Shown: one piece after another, positions 1-11,329 of the stretch
Layout of the letters: each line of letters starts with the position of its first letter
How positions within the stretch are numbered: the stretch's first letter is position 1
From: Bidens hawaiensis
Lineage: Eukaryota; Streptophyta; Magnoliopsida; Asterales; Asteraceae
NCBI GenBank assembly: GCA_021521415.1
Contig: JAIQDT010002846.1
Coordinates: forward strand, 124,001 to 188,000
Length of the DNA: 64,000 bases
Direction: 5' to 3'
Made by a program: the position numbers and the translations under genes
Notes under the pieces: model-generated
Databases searched by the model: none
What the model saw: only the letters and a program-made list of their open reading frames with translations
Told to the model about the DNA's origin: nothing

Positions 1-813
1 AGAGTTAGGTTCAAATAAGAAATTGTCTTTGTGTAGAAAGACTAAAAAGGAATAATAAAGTAAGACGTGACAAAGTAAAAAAAATAAGAATAAAGGCATT
101 TTGGTCCAACAAAAAATAAACCCTGCATCTTAAAAATATAAAATCCTACATCTCTTTACGGTGTATTCCTCAATCACCACCATTTTCACCATCAACTGCC
201 CACTGCCACCATCGTTAATCTTCGTGGCTACCGTAAATCGCTGCTGATCGGCAACCGGAGAGAATTCAGCAACTGATATCCCCCTTCCCCGCCGAAGTTA
301 TTTACAGGCCTGTATTTTGTCTCCACCACAGTGTCCAAATCAATCCGTCACTAACATCCATGCCACGTCGGCTCTCCCCCGTCACCATACGTCCATACAC
401 CACCAACGCTCCATCGCCCACTGCCACAACATCCTCTTTACATGTTTAAAAGCTCCGATACCTCCGGAGATAAGCTGTGATATCTCTGCCGAGTGTTAAT
501 GACTATCCAATCAAATGGCTATAAAGTTTTCTTAGGAAAAATAAACTTCCTATTATAAGTTGATCCATGTTTTTATATACATATTAAAATACGAATTCTA
601 CTATATGTTTTCATACATATGATATACTCTTTCTTGTTTCTTGAATTATTCCATTAAAGATTTGAAAGTATAAAAAAAGAACTTTATTTAATATATAGTG
701 AGTGATCAATATTGACGAGTAGCACGCATGCTTCATATGTGAAGTGTAAAGTGTTCATAAACGATTTTTATTAATGAGAATGTCACGTAGACTCCAGGAT
801 TGACGTGAAACAA
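1..813. other. Intergenic, no gene seen
   Basis: This is AT-rich sequence with a short CCACCATC-rich patch at about 170-450. A 60-codon open frame at 317-499 has no family resemblance and probably reflects the low-complexity patch. A 15-base word at 762-776 (AAACGATTTTTATTA) recurs at 1583-1597, and GTAGACTCC at 788-796 recurs at 1477-1485. The two pairs bracket the neighbouring inverted-repeat element, so a duplication or nested insertion is possible. Confidence 0.6.
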
Positions 814-1474
814 CTAGGGTCTGTTTGGTATAGGGTAATAGAATGGGTGATGGAATGGAATGGATAATTAGCATTCCATTGACATGTTTGGTTACCATGC
901 GGGAATGAAATAAATCATTAGTATTTATTTTCTGATAATCTAGAAAAGATGGAATAAAATAAAAATGATAGTGAGTGGCGGTCGGATGGTGGTGGTCGGC
1001 GGCGGTAGCGATGGGCGGCGAGTAGTAATGGTGGTGGGAGGCGGGTGGCGATGGGCAGGAGCCAGGGGTGATTGTTGGTGGTGGCAGGTGGTGGTAATAG
1101 TGGGTGGTGGGTGGTGGTGGCAGAGGTGAGTGGTGGTGGTGACGGTGGCGGAGGAGGGTGGTGGTGGTGGCCGGTGGCGGAGGCGGTGGTGGGTGGTGGC
1201 GGGCGGTGGAGGCGGTGTTGGTGGGTGGTGAGAGGGCAATGGGTAATGGTGGTGGGAGGGTGGTGGAGGCGACATAGTGTGAAAGTGGGATGGAATGAAA
1301 AAAAAACAAGGGGGTGGATGGAATGAATTTGGGGTGTTTTAGGGGAAATGGAAAGGACATGGTAACGGGTGATTCCATTCCATTGACCAACCAAACACAT
1401 TTTTTTCATTCCATAATAATGGTCTATTTCATTACGCCTCTCATTCATGCATACCAAACGCTACGCTACCCTAG
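814..1474. mobile_element. MITE-like inverted-repeat element with GGTGGT-rich core
   Basis: The left end (CTAGGGTCTGTTTGGTA) is matched in inverted form at the right end (TACCAAACG...CCCTAG). Short inner repeats of GGAATGGAATGG / CCATTCCATT type also face each other. This is the usual shape of a non-autonomous DNA transposon. The middle (about 965-1265) is an almost pure G-rich strand built from GGTGG and GGCGG words. Open frames on either strand here encode only Pro/His-rich or Gly/Trp-rich low-complexity peptides and are not genes. No clean target duplication was found next to the CTAG ends, so the superfamily (Harbinger or hAT) is unresolved. Confidence 0.65.
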
Positions 1475-1707
1475 TGTAGACTCCTTTTTATTAAAATATG
1501 TTATGATTGAGATCCTATTTGCAGATTGAAGATTGGTGGCTAGAACACTTGTTTTACATATCTCTAATTCTCTAGTCTTTGTAAACGATTTTTATTAGGT
1601 CGATCATTGTGGGCTAAGGCATCTCCAATGCAACACACACGTTCTTGTTTTAAACAATCAACTCAACATGCGACATTTAGATTTTAAACCAACACACCAT
1701 TACCATA
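1475..1707. other. Short intergenic stretch
   Basis: No gene is seen. The words AAGGCATCTCCAATGC at about 1617 resemble the ends of common non-autonomous plant elements, but no partner end was identified. Confidence 0.4.
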
Positions 1708-2233
1708 CCAGACATCTCGTACGCCGTTCAGCAGGTTTGTCTTTTCATGCATGACCCGCGCGAACCACACTTTCACATGCTCAAACGGATACTCAGATAC
1801 ATCAAGAGCACTATATCTCAGGGACTCCTCATATCGTCCTCCTCGTCGACTAAATTGACGGCATATTCGAATGCTAATTGGGGCGGGTGCCCCGATTCTC
1901 GTCGATCAACATCCGACTACTGTGTGTACATGGGTGACAATTTAATTTCTTGGTATTCGAAACGCCAACCAACTATATCTCGGTATAGCGCCGAGGCTGA
2001 ATATCGCGGCGTGGCCAATACCGTCGCCGAACTTAGCTGGATACGTAACCTCATGCTCGAACTTCACATTCCAGTTAGACATGCATCCATTATTTATTGT
2101 GACAACATCTCTGCTGTTTATCTAACCGATAATCCAATGCAACATCAACGAACAAAACACATTGAACTGGATATACACTTTGTTCGAGAGAAAGTTCGTC
2201 TTGGCACCATTAAAGTTCTTCATGTTCCAATAG
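1708..2233 (+). pseudogene. Ty1/copia RNase H fragment
   Basis: One open frame reads through a recognisable copia reverse-transcriptase tail and RNase H. Visible are PDISYAVQQV, the SRRSTSDYCVY segment, the SAEAEYRGVA block and the HQRTKHIELDIHFVREKV block. It ends abruptly after LHVP at about 2233, where similarity stops, although the frame stays open to 2331. In the usual YSDADW block both Asp are Asn here (YSNANW), so a catalytic residue is lost. No gag, protease, integrase or LTR was seen nearby. It is a dead scrap of an old copia element. Confidence 0.9.
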
Positions 2234-2645
2234 TATTTCTCTTCCAAGTGTTTATTATTGTTGTTCACAAACCATTGGAAGAAATACAAACCACTTTAAT
2301 AGAGGAAGTGGTTTGTAACATGTGTTTGTAAATCCAAACGATGCCACATGGCACCATTGAGGATGCTTTAGTGGCAGGGGATGCTCCCGCCATTTACGTC
2401 GGCCACCACCCACTACGTCCTCATAGTGCTACTTCTCCGTCCCTTTCTTTTTTGAGCAACCAATGAATCCTACAAATGAGCTACTGGCTAAAATCATCAT
2501 ATCAGGACACACTCGTTTTTCGATCCGGGGAAAACCCTCACCCAAGACCAACGTCCATGAACACTCGCCCGAAGGTATGACAATGCTGTGAGATAAAACC
2601 CGTTCAATTTAACAATCCAACTAGTGAACGCCACCTACTCACTTA
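2234..2645. other. Intergenic, no gene seen
   Basis: It contains a small inverted pair around 2267-2315 (AAACCACTT / AAGTGGTTT), probably a decayed non-autonomous element. No coding signal was found. The final TTA (2643-2645) is one copy of the target duplication of the next element. Confidence 0.5.
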
Positions 2646-3219
2646 GGGGGTGTTTGGTACAGAGAAAAAGAATGGGAAGAAATGGAAATAGAAATGGGAG
2701 AGAAATGGAATTGGAGAGAAATAGAAATGGGTGGAGAATTGACAATCATTTCCTTTGTTTGGTACAATAGAGAAATGGGTGGAGAAACGGGAGCAGAGAC
2801 GTGATTAGGGTTCCGCCTCGGCATCATCATGGTGGAGAAATGGTGGCTCAGAGACGCGTCGCAACACCGCGAACGGAGTAGAGCGTCATCATCATCCGCC
2901 TCGCAACACCGCCTCGCGATTTAGGGTTTCGTTTTGGCTCAGAGACGCGAACGGACGTGGCTGCGGCGTCGGCCGCCGTGCCGGACGTCGGCATCATCAT
3001 CACCATCGCCGGTCGGAGCATCATCATCATCATACGCGAACGGAGTAGAGCAGAGACGCGATTTAGAAGCAGAGAGAATTCCATTTCTCTTCCAAATGGA
3101 GAGAATTGGATTTCTCTACTTTTTGCCTACACCCAATTCTCCGCCCAATTCTCCGCCTAATTCTCCCAAACAAGAGAAACCTAATTCTCCACCCTCAAAT
3201 CTCTCTACCAAACACCCCC
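2646..3219. mobile_element. Tourist-like (PIF/Harbinger) MITE, 574 bp
   Basis: The perfect terminal inverted repeats GGGGGTGTTTGGTA and TACCAAACACCCCC (the A at the right is part of CTACCA) are flanked on both sides by TTA (2643-2645 and 3220-3222). TTA is the 3-bp target duplication typical of PIF/Harbinger elements. Inside are repeated GGAGAGAA / TTCTCC words and a GATGATGATG/ATCATCATC patch. Open frames within it are shadows. It ends about 250 bp upstream of the FLD start codon, so it forms part of that gene's proximal promoter or leader. Confidence 0.88.
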
Positions 3220-3466
3220 TTAGTCTCCCATCATCAGCCAATGCCGCAAAAATTAGAAAGTATCTCCTTGTCACTTCACCGCTTTTTGTTTTATTATTTT
3301 GATACTAAATAATAAGTTGAGAGAAAAAGAAAGAACCATGACTATGAACTCTATCAGGTCACCGGCACCACCATCATCATCATCATCATCATCATCCATG
3401 GCACCTGCAATCCTTTCTTCCTAATCAAACCCAAATACTTTCTTCAATTCAATCAAACTCATAGCC
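3220..3466 (+). promoter_or_regulatory. FLD upstream region and 5' leader with a small uORF
   Basis: This is the stretch between the MITE and the FLD start codon. A 28-codon upstream reading frame starts at ATG 3338 and stops at TAA 3422-3424, 42 nt before the FLD ATG. It encodes a Ser-rich peptide because of a (TCA)n microsatellite. If it lies in the mature transcript it could dampen FLD translation. No convincing TATA box was found, so the transcription start is unknown. Confidence 0.5.
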
Positions 3467-6400
3467 ATGAACCCACCAAACGAAACCCACCAACAAATCC
3501 TCCCAAACATCCACAACCCACTTCAATTCACCATCCTCCTCCCACACTCCGACCCTAACAGCCTCAACCACTTACTCTCGCTCGGCATCCCAAGAAAACG
3601 ACGTCGCGGCAGACCCACTTCCGATTTCACCCAATTCCAACCCCACCCAAACCCTAACCCTAATCAATTGGCACAAGCAGACGTGTCCGATGAGATCATT
3701 GTGATCAACAAAGAAGCAATATCCGAAGCATTGATCGCATTGACAGCTGGGTTTCCAGCTGACGTGCTCACCGAGGAAGAAATCGATGCAGGGGTGGTTT
3801 CGGTTATCGGCGGGATTGAGCAGGTGAATTATATATTAATTAGGAATCATATTATTACTAAATGGAGGGAAAATGTGTTTAATTGGGTTACTAAGGAGAT
3901 GTTTCTTGATGTTGTGCCTGCACATTGTGTAAAGCTTTTGGATTCGGCGTATAAGTATTTGGTTTCACACGGGTATATTAATTTCGGCGTTGCCCCGATG
4001 ATTAAGGATAGGATTGTGAATGAAAGTGGTGGGAGTGGGAAGTTGAGTGTGATAATTATTGGGGCGGGGCTTTCGGGTTTGGCGGCTGCGAGACAGTTGA
4101 TGTCGTTTGGGTATAAGGTTACGGTTTTGGAAGGGAGGAAACGGGCTGGGGGACGGGTTTATACTAAAAAGATGGAAGGTGGGAATCGGGTTGCGGCTGC
4201 GGATTTGGGTGGGAGTATTTTGACGGGTACGCATGGGAATCCGCTTGGGATTTTGGCTCGTCAGCTGTTGTATCCGCTTCATAAGATACGTGACAAGTGT
4301 CCGCTTTATCGGTTGGATGGTCAAGTGGTTGACGTGAGGGTTGATGCGAAAGTTGAGGTTGCGTTTAACCAGCTTTTGGATAAGGCGAGTCAGTTAAGAC
4401 AGTTGATGGGTGAGGTGTCACAAGATGTTTCTCTTGGCGTGGCGTTGGAAACGTTTTGGCCGGTTAACGGTGGGCCTGCAAATGAAGAAGAAACGGGTTT
4501 GTTTAACTGGCATCTTGCTAATCTTGAATATGCGAACGCGGGGTTACTGTCGAGGCTCTCGTTAGCGTTTTGGGATCAAGATGACCCGTATGATATGGGA
4601 GGGGACCATTGTTTTCTGCAAGGTGGCAACGGGCGATTGGTTCAGGCTTTAGCCGAAAACGTTCCGATTCTATACGAGAAAACGGTTAACTCTGTGCGTT
4701 ACGGTAGTGATGGGGTGCAGGTGGTGGTTAATGGCGGTCAGGTATTTGAAGGTGATGTAGCGTTATGCACGGTTCCGTTAGGGGTTTTGAAAAGTGGGTC
4801 GATTAAGTTTAATCCCGAGTTGCCTCAAAGGAAGCTTGATGGGATTAAACGGTTAGGGTTTGGTTTATTGAATAAAGTGGCTATGCTTTTTCCTCATTTG
4901 TTTTGGGGGACTGATCTGGATATGTTCGGGCATTTGTCGGATGATCCGAGCCGTCGTGGTGAGTTCTTTTTGTTTTATAGCTATGCAACTGTAGCCGGTG
5001 GTCCGGTTCTTATGGCGTTGGTGGCGGGGGAAGCGGCTCTTAATTTTGAAAGAATGCCGCCCACTGATGCCGTTACACGCGTTCTTCAAATTCTTCGAGG
5101 TACACACATACACTCATAGTAAAGTTATATGTTTATTAAGACGATCAGTTGTAAGTAGTTTAATTTTCTTGAAAAAAATTGTGGATTTTTTGTCTTTGAG
5201 ATGCTGAAATTTAGGGGTAACAAAACGGGTGCAGGTCAATGCGAGTCATTTTTTAACGGGTCAAAACAAGCTGGTTCCGGTTGATTGACAGAAAGAAAAT
5301 TTGTTTAAAACTTTATGAATAGTTAGTTTTCTAAATATGATTATAAAAGCTATTTTCTTACTTTTCTTACTTTGTACTACTTTAAACATGTTCAAGTGTT
5401 CAACCATTTGACCTGATTGAACTAGGGCTGTAAACAAAACGAACGCTCAGCAAACCATTTGTGAACTGTTCGACTAAAAGTTCAATGAGGTTTGTTCGCT
5501 TAGTAATTGAACTAACATGAACAAAGAACTCCATTCAATTAATTAATGACCGAACATAAACAGATGCCGTGTTTGTGAACGTTCCGCAATGTGTTTCTTT
5601 ATGTTCATTCATTTACGTTCTTTTATTTTCCTTTGTTTCGGTTTGTTTGTTTATGTTCGTTCATTAAGGTTTATAATATTTTAAAACTTTTACCTTTTAG
5701 TTTTTATCATAAGAATTTAGTCATTAAGAATGCTCGTTTATTTAGTCATTAAGTTTCCTTATGTTCGTTCATCAAGAATTTGAAGTTTGTATCTCGTTCA
5801 ACATTTAGTTGTCTGAAACTTATATTTTTGAGACATTATTTAGTAATAATTATGTTTATGATTATTATGTGGAACTTTTTTCTGATAGTGATGCCACATA
5901 CTTAGCTTTATATTTTTTGTGGTGATTGTGTCTAATGTTTGGAATTAAGAATGTTGATTTTCATTTTTCAAATTTATACGTAGGCATATATGAACCGCAA
6001 GGGATTGAGGTTCCCGAGCCAATACAAACCATGTGCACGCGATGGGGAAGTGATCCATTCACTCTAGGCTCATACTCAAATGTAGCAGTTGGTTCATCGG
6101 GGGACGATTATGACATTTTAGCCGAAAGTGTCGGAGACGGTAGACTCTTCTTTGCAGGTGAGGCCACCACACGGCGGTACCCCGCCACCATGCACGGAGC
6201 TTTTCTTAGCGGCTTGCGAGAAGCCGCCAACATCGCACATTACGCCACCAATCGAGCCGCACGGGCCAAAATCGAGAAAAACCCATCAAAAAATGCACAT
6301 GCGTGCGCCACTCTTCTCGCTGACTTGTTTCGAGAACCCGATTTGGAGTTCGGAAGCTTCTCGGTTATTTACACGAAGAAAAACGCGTTGGATGATAATT

Positions 6401-7542
6401 CAATGGTGGTTTTGCGGGTTGTGTTTAGTGGGCCTGTGAAGAAGGACGTAGAAGGTTCTAGAACGGATCAACAGCATGCTAATAAGTTATTGTTTCAACA
6501 GCTTCAGTCTCATTTTAATCAACAACAAGAACTTCATGTGTACACGTTGTTGTCTCGAGAACAAGTGTTTGAATTGAGGGAAGTTAAAGGAGGTGACGAA
6601 ATGAGGTTAAATTTTCTTTGTGAAAAACTTGGAGTGAAATTAGTTGGAAGGAAAGGATTGGGGCCCGCTGCTGATGACGTCATCTCTTCGATTAAGGCCG
6701 AGAGGAGTAAACGAAAGCCTGCGTCAACTTCATCAACTGTTAAATCTGGTGGGTTTTTTTTTGTTTGTTTGTTATACAAGTTATATATTTCACTAGAGGT
6801 AGGTGGGCCAGGTTGAAACGGACCGGGTTGACCCAATATTCGTCTTTTTTTAAGCGTTAAAAAAGGATATAAACCTAGCTTGTCATATATATTATTACAT
6901 AAAAATAATTTTATTTTAAGAAAATGAAGTGTTTCACGAGATTTATGCATTAAAAGGCACATAGGGTGACTTTCGACCCGTTTGACCAATTCTGACTTTT
7001 GTAAGACTCGAGACTAACATTTTGTTTTGGCTGTATTTATTTTGGGAAAAGGAACCGCGAAGTCAAAATCAGTAAAGTTGATTAGGTATGCTTTATCTAT
7101 CTGTAACTTTTACTTATCTTTTTATTTGCATGTATTAATAATTTTTTAAATTGTTTTTGTTTTCAGAAAGGCTAAGATATTGCGGAGCAACAACAGTTCG
7201 TTTTCTCCTGTTAAAAAAGAACCGGCAGGTAAAACAGTTGGGACAGTTGGGGGTAATGATGGGTCCAGTACCCCTCAGTTAAACCAAAATGTGGAAGTTC
7301 AAGTTGGTAGCAGTAGTGTTGCCTCCAACGGGACTCCAGGTGGCGGTACACCAATCAAACCAGAGGTTACTGGCGCCAATGACTCGGTTCCAAGTGTAAG
7401 TATGGGTTCTGGATTAGTAGTCAACAACACCGACGGCTCACCAAATTTGAATGTGGGTTCTGGAGTGATTGGGGATATTAGCTGTTCTAATCCGCTAAAT
7501 AATAATAATAATAATAATAATAATATATATACAAGATGGTGA
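3467..7542 (+). CDS. FLD: FLOWERING LOCUS D-like lysine-specific histone demethylase
   Basis: This is an FAD-dependent LSD1-family amine oxidase. In Arabidopsis, FLD is an autonomous-pathway regulator that represses FLC through chromatin. Proposed exons are 3467-5099, 5984-6748, 7052-7085 and 7167-7542, all GT-AG and in frame, giving 935 residues. Residues ~85-180 form the SWIRM domain ([23 protein letters not shown]). GAGLSGLAA at ~199-207 is the FAD Rossmann motif. The conserved catalytic-site Lys sits in GFGLLNK at ~470, and [20 protein letters not shown] at ~595 is the second FAD-binding segment. No tower insertion is present, as expected for plant FLD. The linker and tail ([31 protein letters not shown]) match FLD rather than LDL1-3. 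The C terminus carries a microsatellite-encoded poly-Asn run near 7498-7524. Intron 1 (884 bp) holds repeat insertions. Confidence 0.95.
5215..5800. repeat. Repeat insertions in FLD intron 1
   Basis: Two repeat types are visible. First comes a GGGTCAAAAC / GGTTGATTGAC tract (about 5215-5290). Then a TAGGGCTGTAAAC...GAACG unit starts at about 5425 and continues through GTTCG/GTTTGTTCG-rich DNA to roughly 5800. The second is the same family as the insert in the intron of the BORCS8-like gene (10316-10790). It resembles short non-autonomous hAT-type elements, but exact ends and target duplications could not be fixed. Confidence 0.5.
6790..7015. repeat. Inverted repeat in FLD intron 2
   Basis: GTGGGCCAGGTTGAAACGG...GGGTTGACCC at the left is mirrored by GACCCGTTTGACC at the right (about 6970-6985), making a short foldback typical of small non-autonomous elements. 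It lies wholly inside the intron between exons 2 and 3. Confidence 0.4.
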
Positions 7543-7812
7543 TATGTTGCCTACTTCAAATGCTGTATTAGATGAAATGCAATAGCGAAAGTGAATGATG
7601 GCTTTGTTGCTTATAGATGTGTCATAATATTGATGGGCTCGATAAGCATCGTTACATATGTTATCTGTACGCGTAGGGTTTTTGATTCGGTTTTAGTTTA
7701 CTCTGTGTTAGGGCTGTCGATTGACTCGTCTTCATGGTTCAGGCTGGAAAAGATTTTAGGCAGCAATCAACATAACTAAAAGATTTATGTATTAAAAGTT
7801 TGGAAAATGATT
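7543..7812 (+). other. FLD 3' region
   Basis: This follows the TGA at 7540-7542 and presumably includes the 3' UTR. No canonical AATAAA signal is obvious. Open frame 7591-7779 has no recognisable homology. Confidence 0.4.
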
Positions 7813-8366
7813 TAGGGTATATTTGGTTAGAGGTAATGGATATTCATTTGTTTTGTTTTGTTTAGTTAAATTATGGGACTAAAATGAGTATTATTTTATA
7901 TTGTTTGGTATCCAAAAAAATGTAATAATGAAAGGAATCGTAAAAATACTTCAATCTCAAAATACATTTTTTTTATCAAAAAAAAAATGTTATGGCGTCA
8001 GTATTGGTGGCTTCGGCAACGACAATGTTAGTGGCGTTGGTGACGGTGGTGTTGGCGGTCAGGTGGTTAGGTAGTACAGTGGTTGTGGCGGTGGTGGTGA
8101 CAATGGTAGCACTAGTGGTAAGGTGGTGGTGGTGATGACAGAGGAGGCGTCGGTCGGTGGGGGTGGTGGTGGTGGTGCTGAGAAAGTATGGTAAAAAAGG
8201 AACGAAATGAAAAAAATTAAGGGGTAGGAAGAAATGGTTTTGATAAAATAAAATTTCATGTGTAATTGTTAATTTTATTCCATTGAGCAACTAAAAACTA
8301 CGTTTTTTATTTCCTCACAATAAATCATTTCATCTTCCTATCATTTTCGCATATTAAGCACTACCT
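7813..8366. mobile_element. Decayed MITE-like element with GGTGGT core
   Basis: Its plan is the same as the element at 814-1474: AGGGTATATTTGGTTAGAGGTAATGG on the left, a G-rich GGTGGTGGT core at about 8000-8190, and CCATTGAGCAAC...CATTTTCGCATA..GCACTACC on the right. The ends are only loosely complementary, so it is older. Open frames inside are low complexity. Confidence 0.45.
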
Positions 8367-8429
8367 TATGATTTAAATTTAGGTCAAGTTTAGAGCTTTT
8401 AATAAAATCAAAAGGGAAAAAATGGAAAA

Positions 8430-8700
8430 TTTCATCATCATCATCATCATCATCATCGTACTCAGTAAATCCCACCAATAGCAAAGCTATGGTAGGGTCT
8501 GAGGAGGGTAAGATGTAGACAGCTTTACCTCTACCCCATAGGAATAGAGAGGTTGCTTCCAGTAAGACCCTCGGCTCAATAGTGGTTTTGCATCAAGCCT
8601 TGGACGTAAGGCACATAACACTCAACCATCGACACCCAAGCCGATTGGTGCATGCAGCCTTGTCTTTCGGCTATCAACGCCACCACATGATGCCTGATTA
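8430..8700 (+). repeat. SINE-like dispersed repeat next to an (ATC)n run
   Basis: The text CCCACCAATAGCAAAGC, GGTAGGGTCTGAGGAGGG, CTCTACCCCATAGGAATAG and GACCCTCGGCTC is a repeat I recognise from many dicot genomes, usually classed as a SINE or SINE-like element. It follows an (ATC)n microsatellite at about 8434-8457. The strand and exact borders are guesses. Confidence 0.5.
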
Positions 8701-9531
8701 ACCTTCCGTCATTTTTAATGCTATTTACACGAAATTAGTAAAATAAAGTCAAAATTAGTGCAATTTCACTTTTGCCCACCAAAGGGCTCAAGCATACATG
8801 CATTATATGCACACACCGCAAACAGAAAAATTTGTTGTATGTATAGGAAAAAGACCAAATGGGTCCAAAATTGAAATTAATTTACCGATATAACAGATAT
8901 CTTAAGCGTACTCTTATATCTATACCGATGTTCATTTCGACTCTCCATTGGGAACAATATCATTCTACACACCATAATATAACTAGACGAGTGTTCGGTG
9001 AGCAAGTTATCCACTAAAGTCATAGAATGAAACCACTTTATCGATGGGTGTCCGTTTTAATTATAAACTAAAGCATGTATATTGTTAACATGATACTACT
9101 AGTACTTAACTAGAGTTTCATAATACCTTTGTCTTCATGGCCCTTTTATTATAAACTACCAAAATTCTATAAAAATTTTGACCTTTTTCTAAACTTTTGA
9201 CCATTGTATTCTTCTAAACCATTTTTTTATCACTTCAAGTAAAACTCTTAGATTTCTTTTAACTTAGACTCCCTTGAAGCCTTCATGAATGCAAAGCTAC
9301 TGCATTTTCTTGTTTAATATGTTTTCACCCAAAGATCTTTTAGTTGGGCATTGTACAACACCACCATGTGGAGTTATAAATGATCAACATACAAGTAGCT
9401 TCACAGTTGACCTCAAAAGCCAAAAACACTTTATATAGTTTATTTATCACAACAAATAACTTTAGTTACAACCTTTAGACTGACTAATCAAAATCAATCA
9501 AATCCTACAAGTCTACAACAATAAACAAACC
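8701..9531. other. Intergenic, no gene seen
   Basis: This is AT-rich sequence without a plausible open frame. The part nearest 9531 is the likely 3' UTR of the minus-strand gene that follows. Confidence 0.6.
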
Positions 9532-11021
9532 TTAATCACTTCCGGAATGAGTATCATTACCACTTAACCATTCCTCAAATCTTGCTTCTTTATCAGCTTT
9601 AAACTCATCAAAATTCTCAGCACGTGCCAAATCCAATATCAAATCATCAACCAATACACCCTTTTCTTGATTCCCGGTTAAAACATCATTCGATATAGGC
9701 ACTTGTTCTTCTTCTGTAGATTCTTGCGGGGCCCACTTAAGATTAGTCGCCTTCTCTTTGGCTGACTTGAAAACAGACGATAAATAGTTAGTTGACTTTT
9801 CAGCATCGTTAACACCCCTCCAAGCGGATGGACCCCACGAGCCCGTTTGAGACCCTGAAACCGATTTGCTACTAATCAAATCCTTTTTCGGTTGTTTTGA
9901 TGACATAATAGCTAAAGATTTTGTAATGTCTTTGACCATATCATCAACTATTGGGAAACCGCACTCTTTCATTGATCTCAACATTGCGATTGAATCCTCT
10001 GAGTCTTCTGTGTGTAAACTGATCTCATGGGATTTAGCAACAATGTTGTTTTTGAGATTTACAAGGTTTGGAACCGCCTTGTGAGTGTGTTGTTGAACAT
10101 AAAATAGTCCCACCGAGGGCTCATTTGCTAATGATTTTATCATGTTTCCCAACCCTTCTGATACGTCTATAAATCCGTCTACTGGAGAATATTCATACAT
10201 CTTGTTGAGTGCAGATCGTACCTCATCATCACTAGTTCAAGAAAAAAAACAAATCAAACCAATTAATCATAGAAACAAATAGCAATCATTAATTAATGCA
10301 TACTGGCAACTATGTGTGGGCTGGGGCTGTAAACGAACCGAACGTTCAACGAACTGTTTGGTGGGAAGTTTGTTTAATAAATGAATGAACATAAACAAGG
10401 AGTTTCGTTCGATTATCTAACTGAGCGAGCATGAACAGAGGCCATGTTCGCTCAATTGTTTTCGTCTACGTCTTAATGTTCTTTTGTTTGTTTATGGTTG
10501 TTGATTAAAGGTTTTTTGTAGTCTTAAGTGACATTCCTAATCTTATCACATAGATTTAAGCAAAATTTATTAACTATAAAACATATATATATAATACGAG
10601 TATTATGCGATTAATTTATATGTAAAATTAACATATGAAAATGAATGTTAAAAAAAACACCACCACAAACTTGGTAGCGGGACTGAACCAAACCATTGAC
10701 ACTAACCATTCCTGGTTGACGAACGAAGATGAACAAGGCCATGTTTGGTTCGGTTGGGTTCGTTTACGGCACAAACTATGTAGATTGAGTAAAGTAACCC
10801 TAAATCCCAATTAAATTATTTAGCCTCATAATTGTCGTGACCAATTCATAAAATAAAATGTTTTCAGTTCAATTAGAGCCTGCCTGCTTGCCTGATAAAT
10901 AGAATCTAAATGGCCTAATATTTATATCATTGAATTCGATATAGACAAAACAAAACAGAGAAGAGAATAACAATTTATTTAATTAAGATGAGAAGGTTCA
11001 ACAAAGCACTTACTTGAACAT
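9532..11021 (-). CDS. BORCS8/MEF2BNB-like protein
   Basis: This is a plant member of the family of BORC subunit 8 (MEF2BNB), which in animals belongs to a lysosome-positioning complex; the plant role is not something the sequence shows. The block LANEPSVGLFYVQQHT...AVPNLVNLKN near the N terminus matches the family core, followed by a Ser-rich linker and an acidic C terminus. The main exon is 9532-10231. An AG acceptor precedes it, and a GTAAGT donor at 11013-11008 follows ATGTTCAA (11021-11014). Joining these keeps the frame and gives 235 residues with an 8-nt first coding exon. The alternative is translation from ATG 10200 (222 residues). The ~780-bp intron carries a repeat insertion. Confidence 0.82.
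10316..10790. mobile_element. Non-autonomous hAT-like insert in intron
   Basis: It starts GGGGCTGTAAACGAACC and ends in the inverted form GGTTCGTTTACGGCAC, with GAACG/CGTTC words throughout. This is the same family as the insert in FLD intron 1. It lies in the intron of the BORCS8-like gene. A part in the middle (about 10560-10660) is unrelated AT-rich DNA. No target duplication was determined. Confidence 0.5.
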
Positions 11022-11329
11022 AGATGGTTAAATGTTAAATTGGAGACTGGCCTTCTAAATCAGATTGATTTTTGCAGGTAACAACTCATTCGTCAAACTG
11101 AAACTGAAACTGAAACACTTGTCGATCTGCGAATCGGTTGGAAGTGAATCAAGACGTTACATTACACATAATATATTATTAGCCTTTTCTATGCTTTACA
11201 CGGACAACATGAAACATAATATTACTTTTTCTTTTTCTTTTTCTTTTTCAACGGTAAATGCAATTATTTGTCAGTTTTTATGGTAATTAAGAATTTATTT
11301 AGGGATGTGATTCTTCTACACCACCCCTA
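11022..11329. other. Upstream region of the BORCS8-like gene
   Basis: Presumed promoter and 5' UTR of the minus-strand gene. It contains a (TTTTTC)n stretch at about 11225-11250. No TATA box or other site could be supported. Confidence 0.4.

Noticed and set aside
755..1457. Minus-strand Pro/His-rich frames up to 211 codons
   Set aside because: They are translations of the G-rich MITE core in all frames; low complexity, no domain and no splice context.
2848..3312. Several frames between 2848 and 3312
   Set aside because: They lie within or run out of the Tourist-like MITE and owe their length to ATC/GAT microsatellites.
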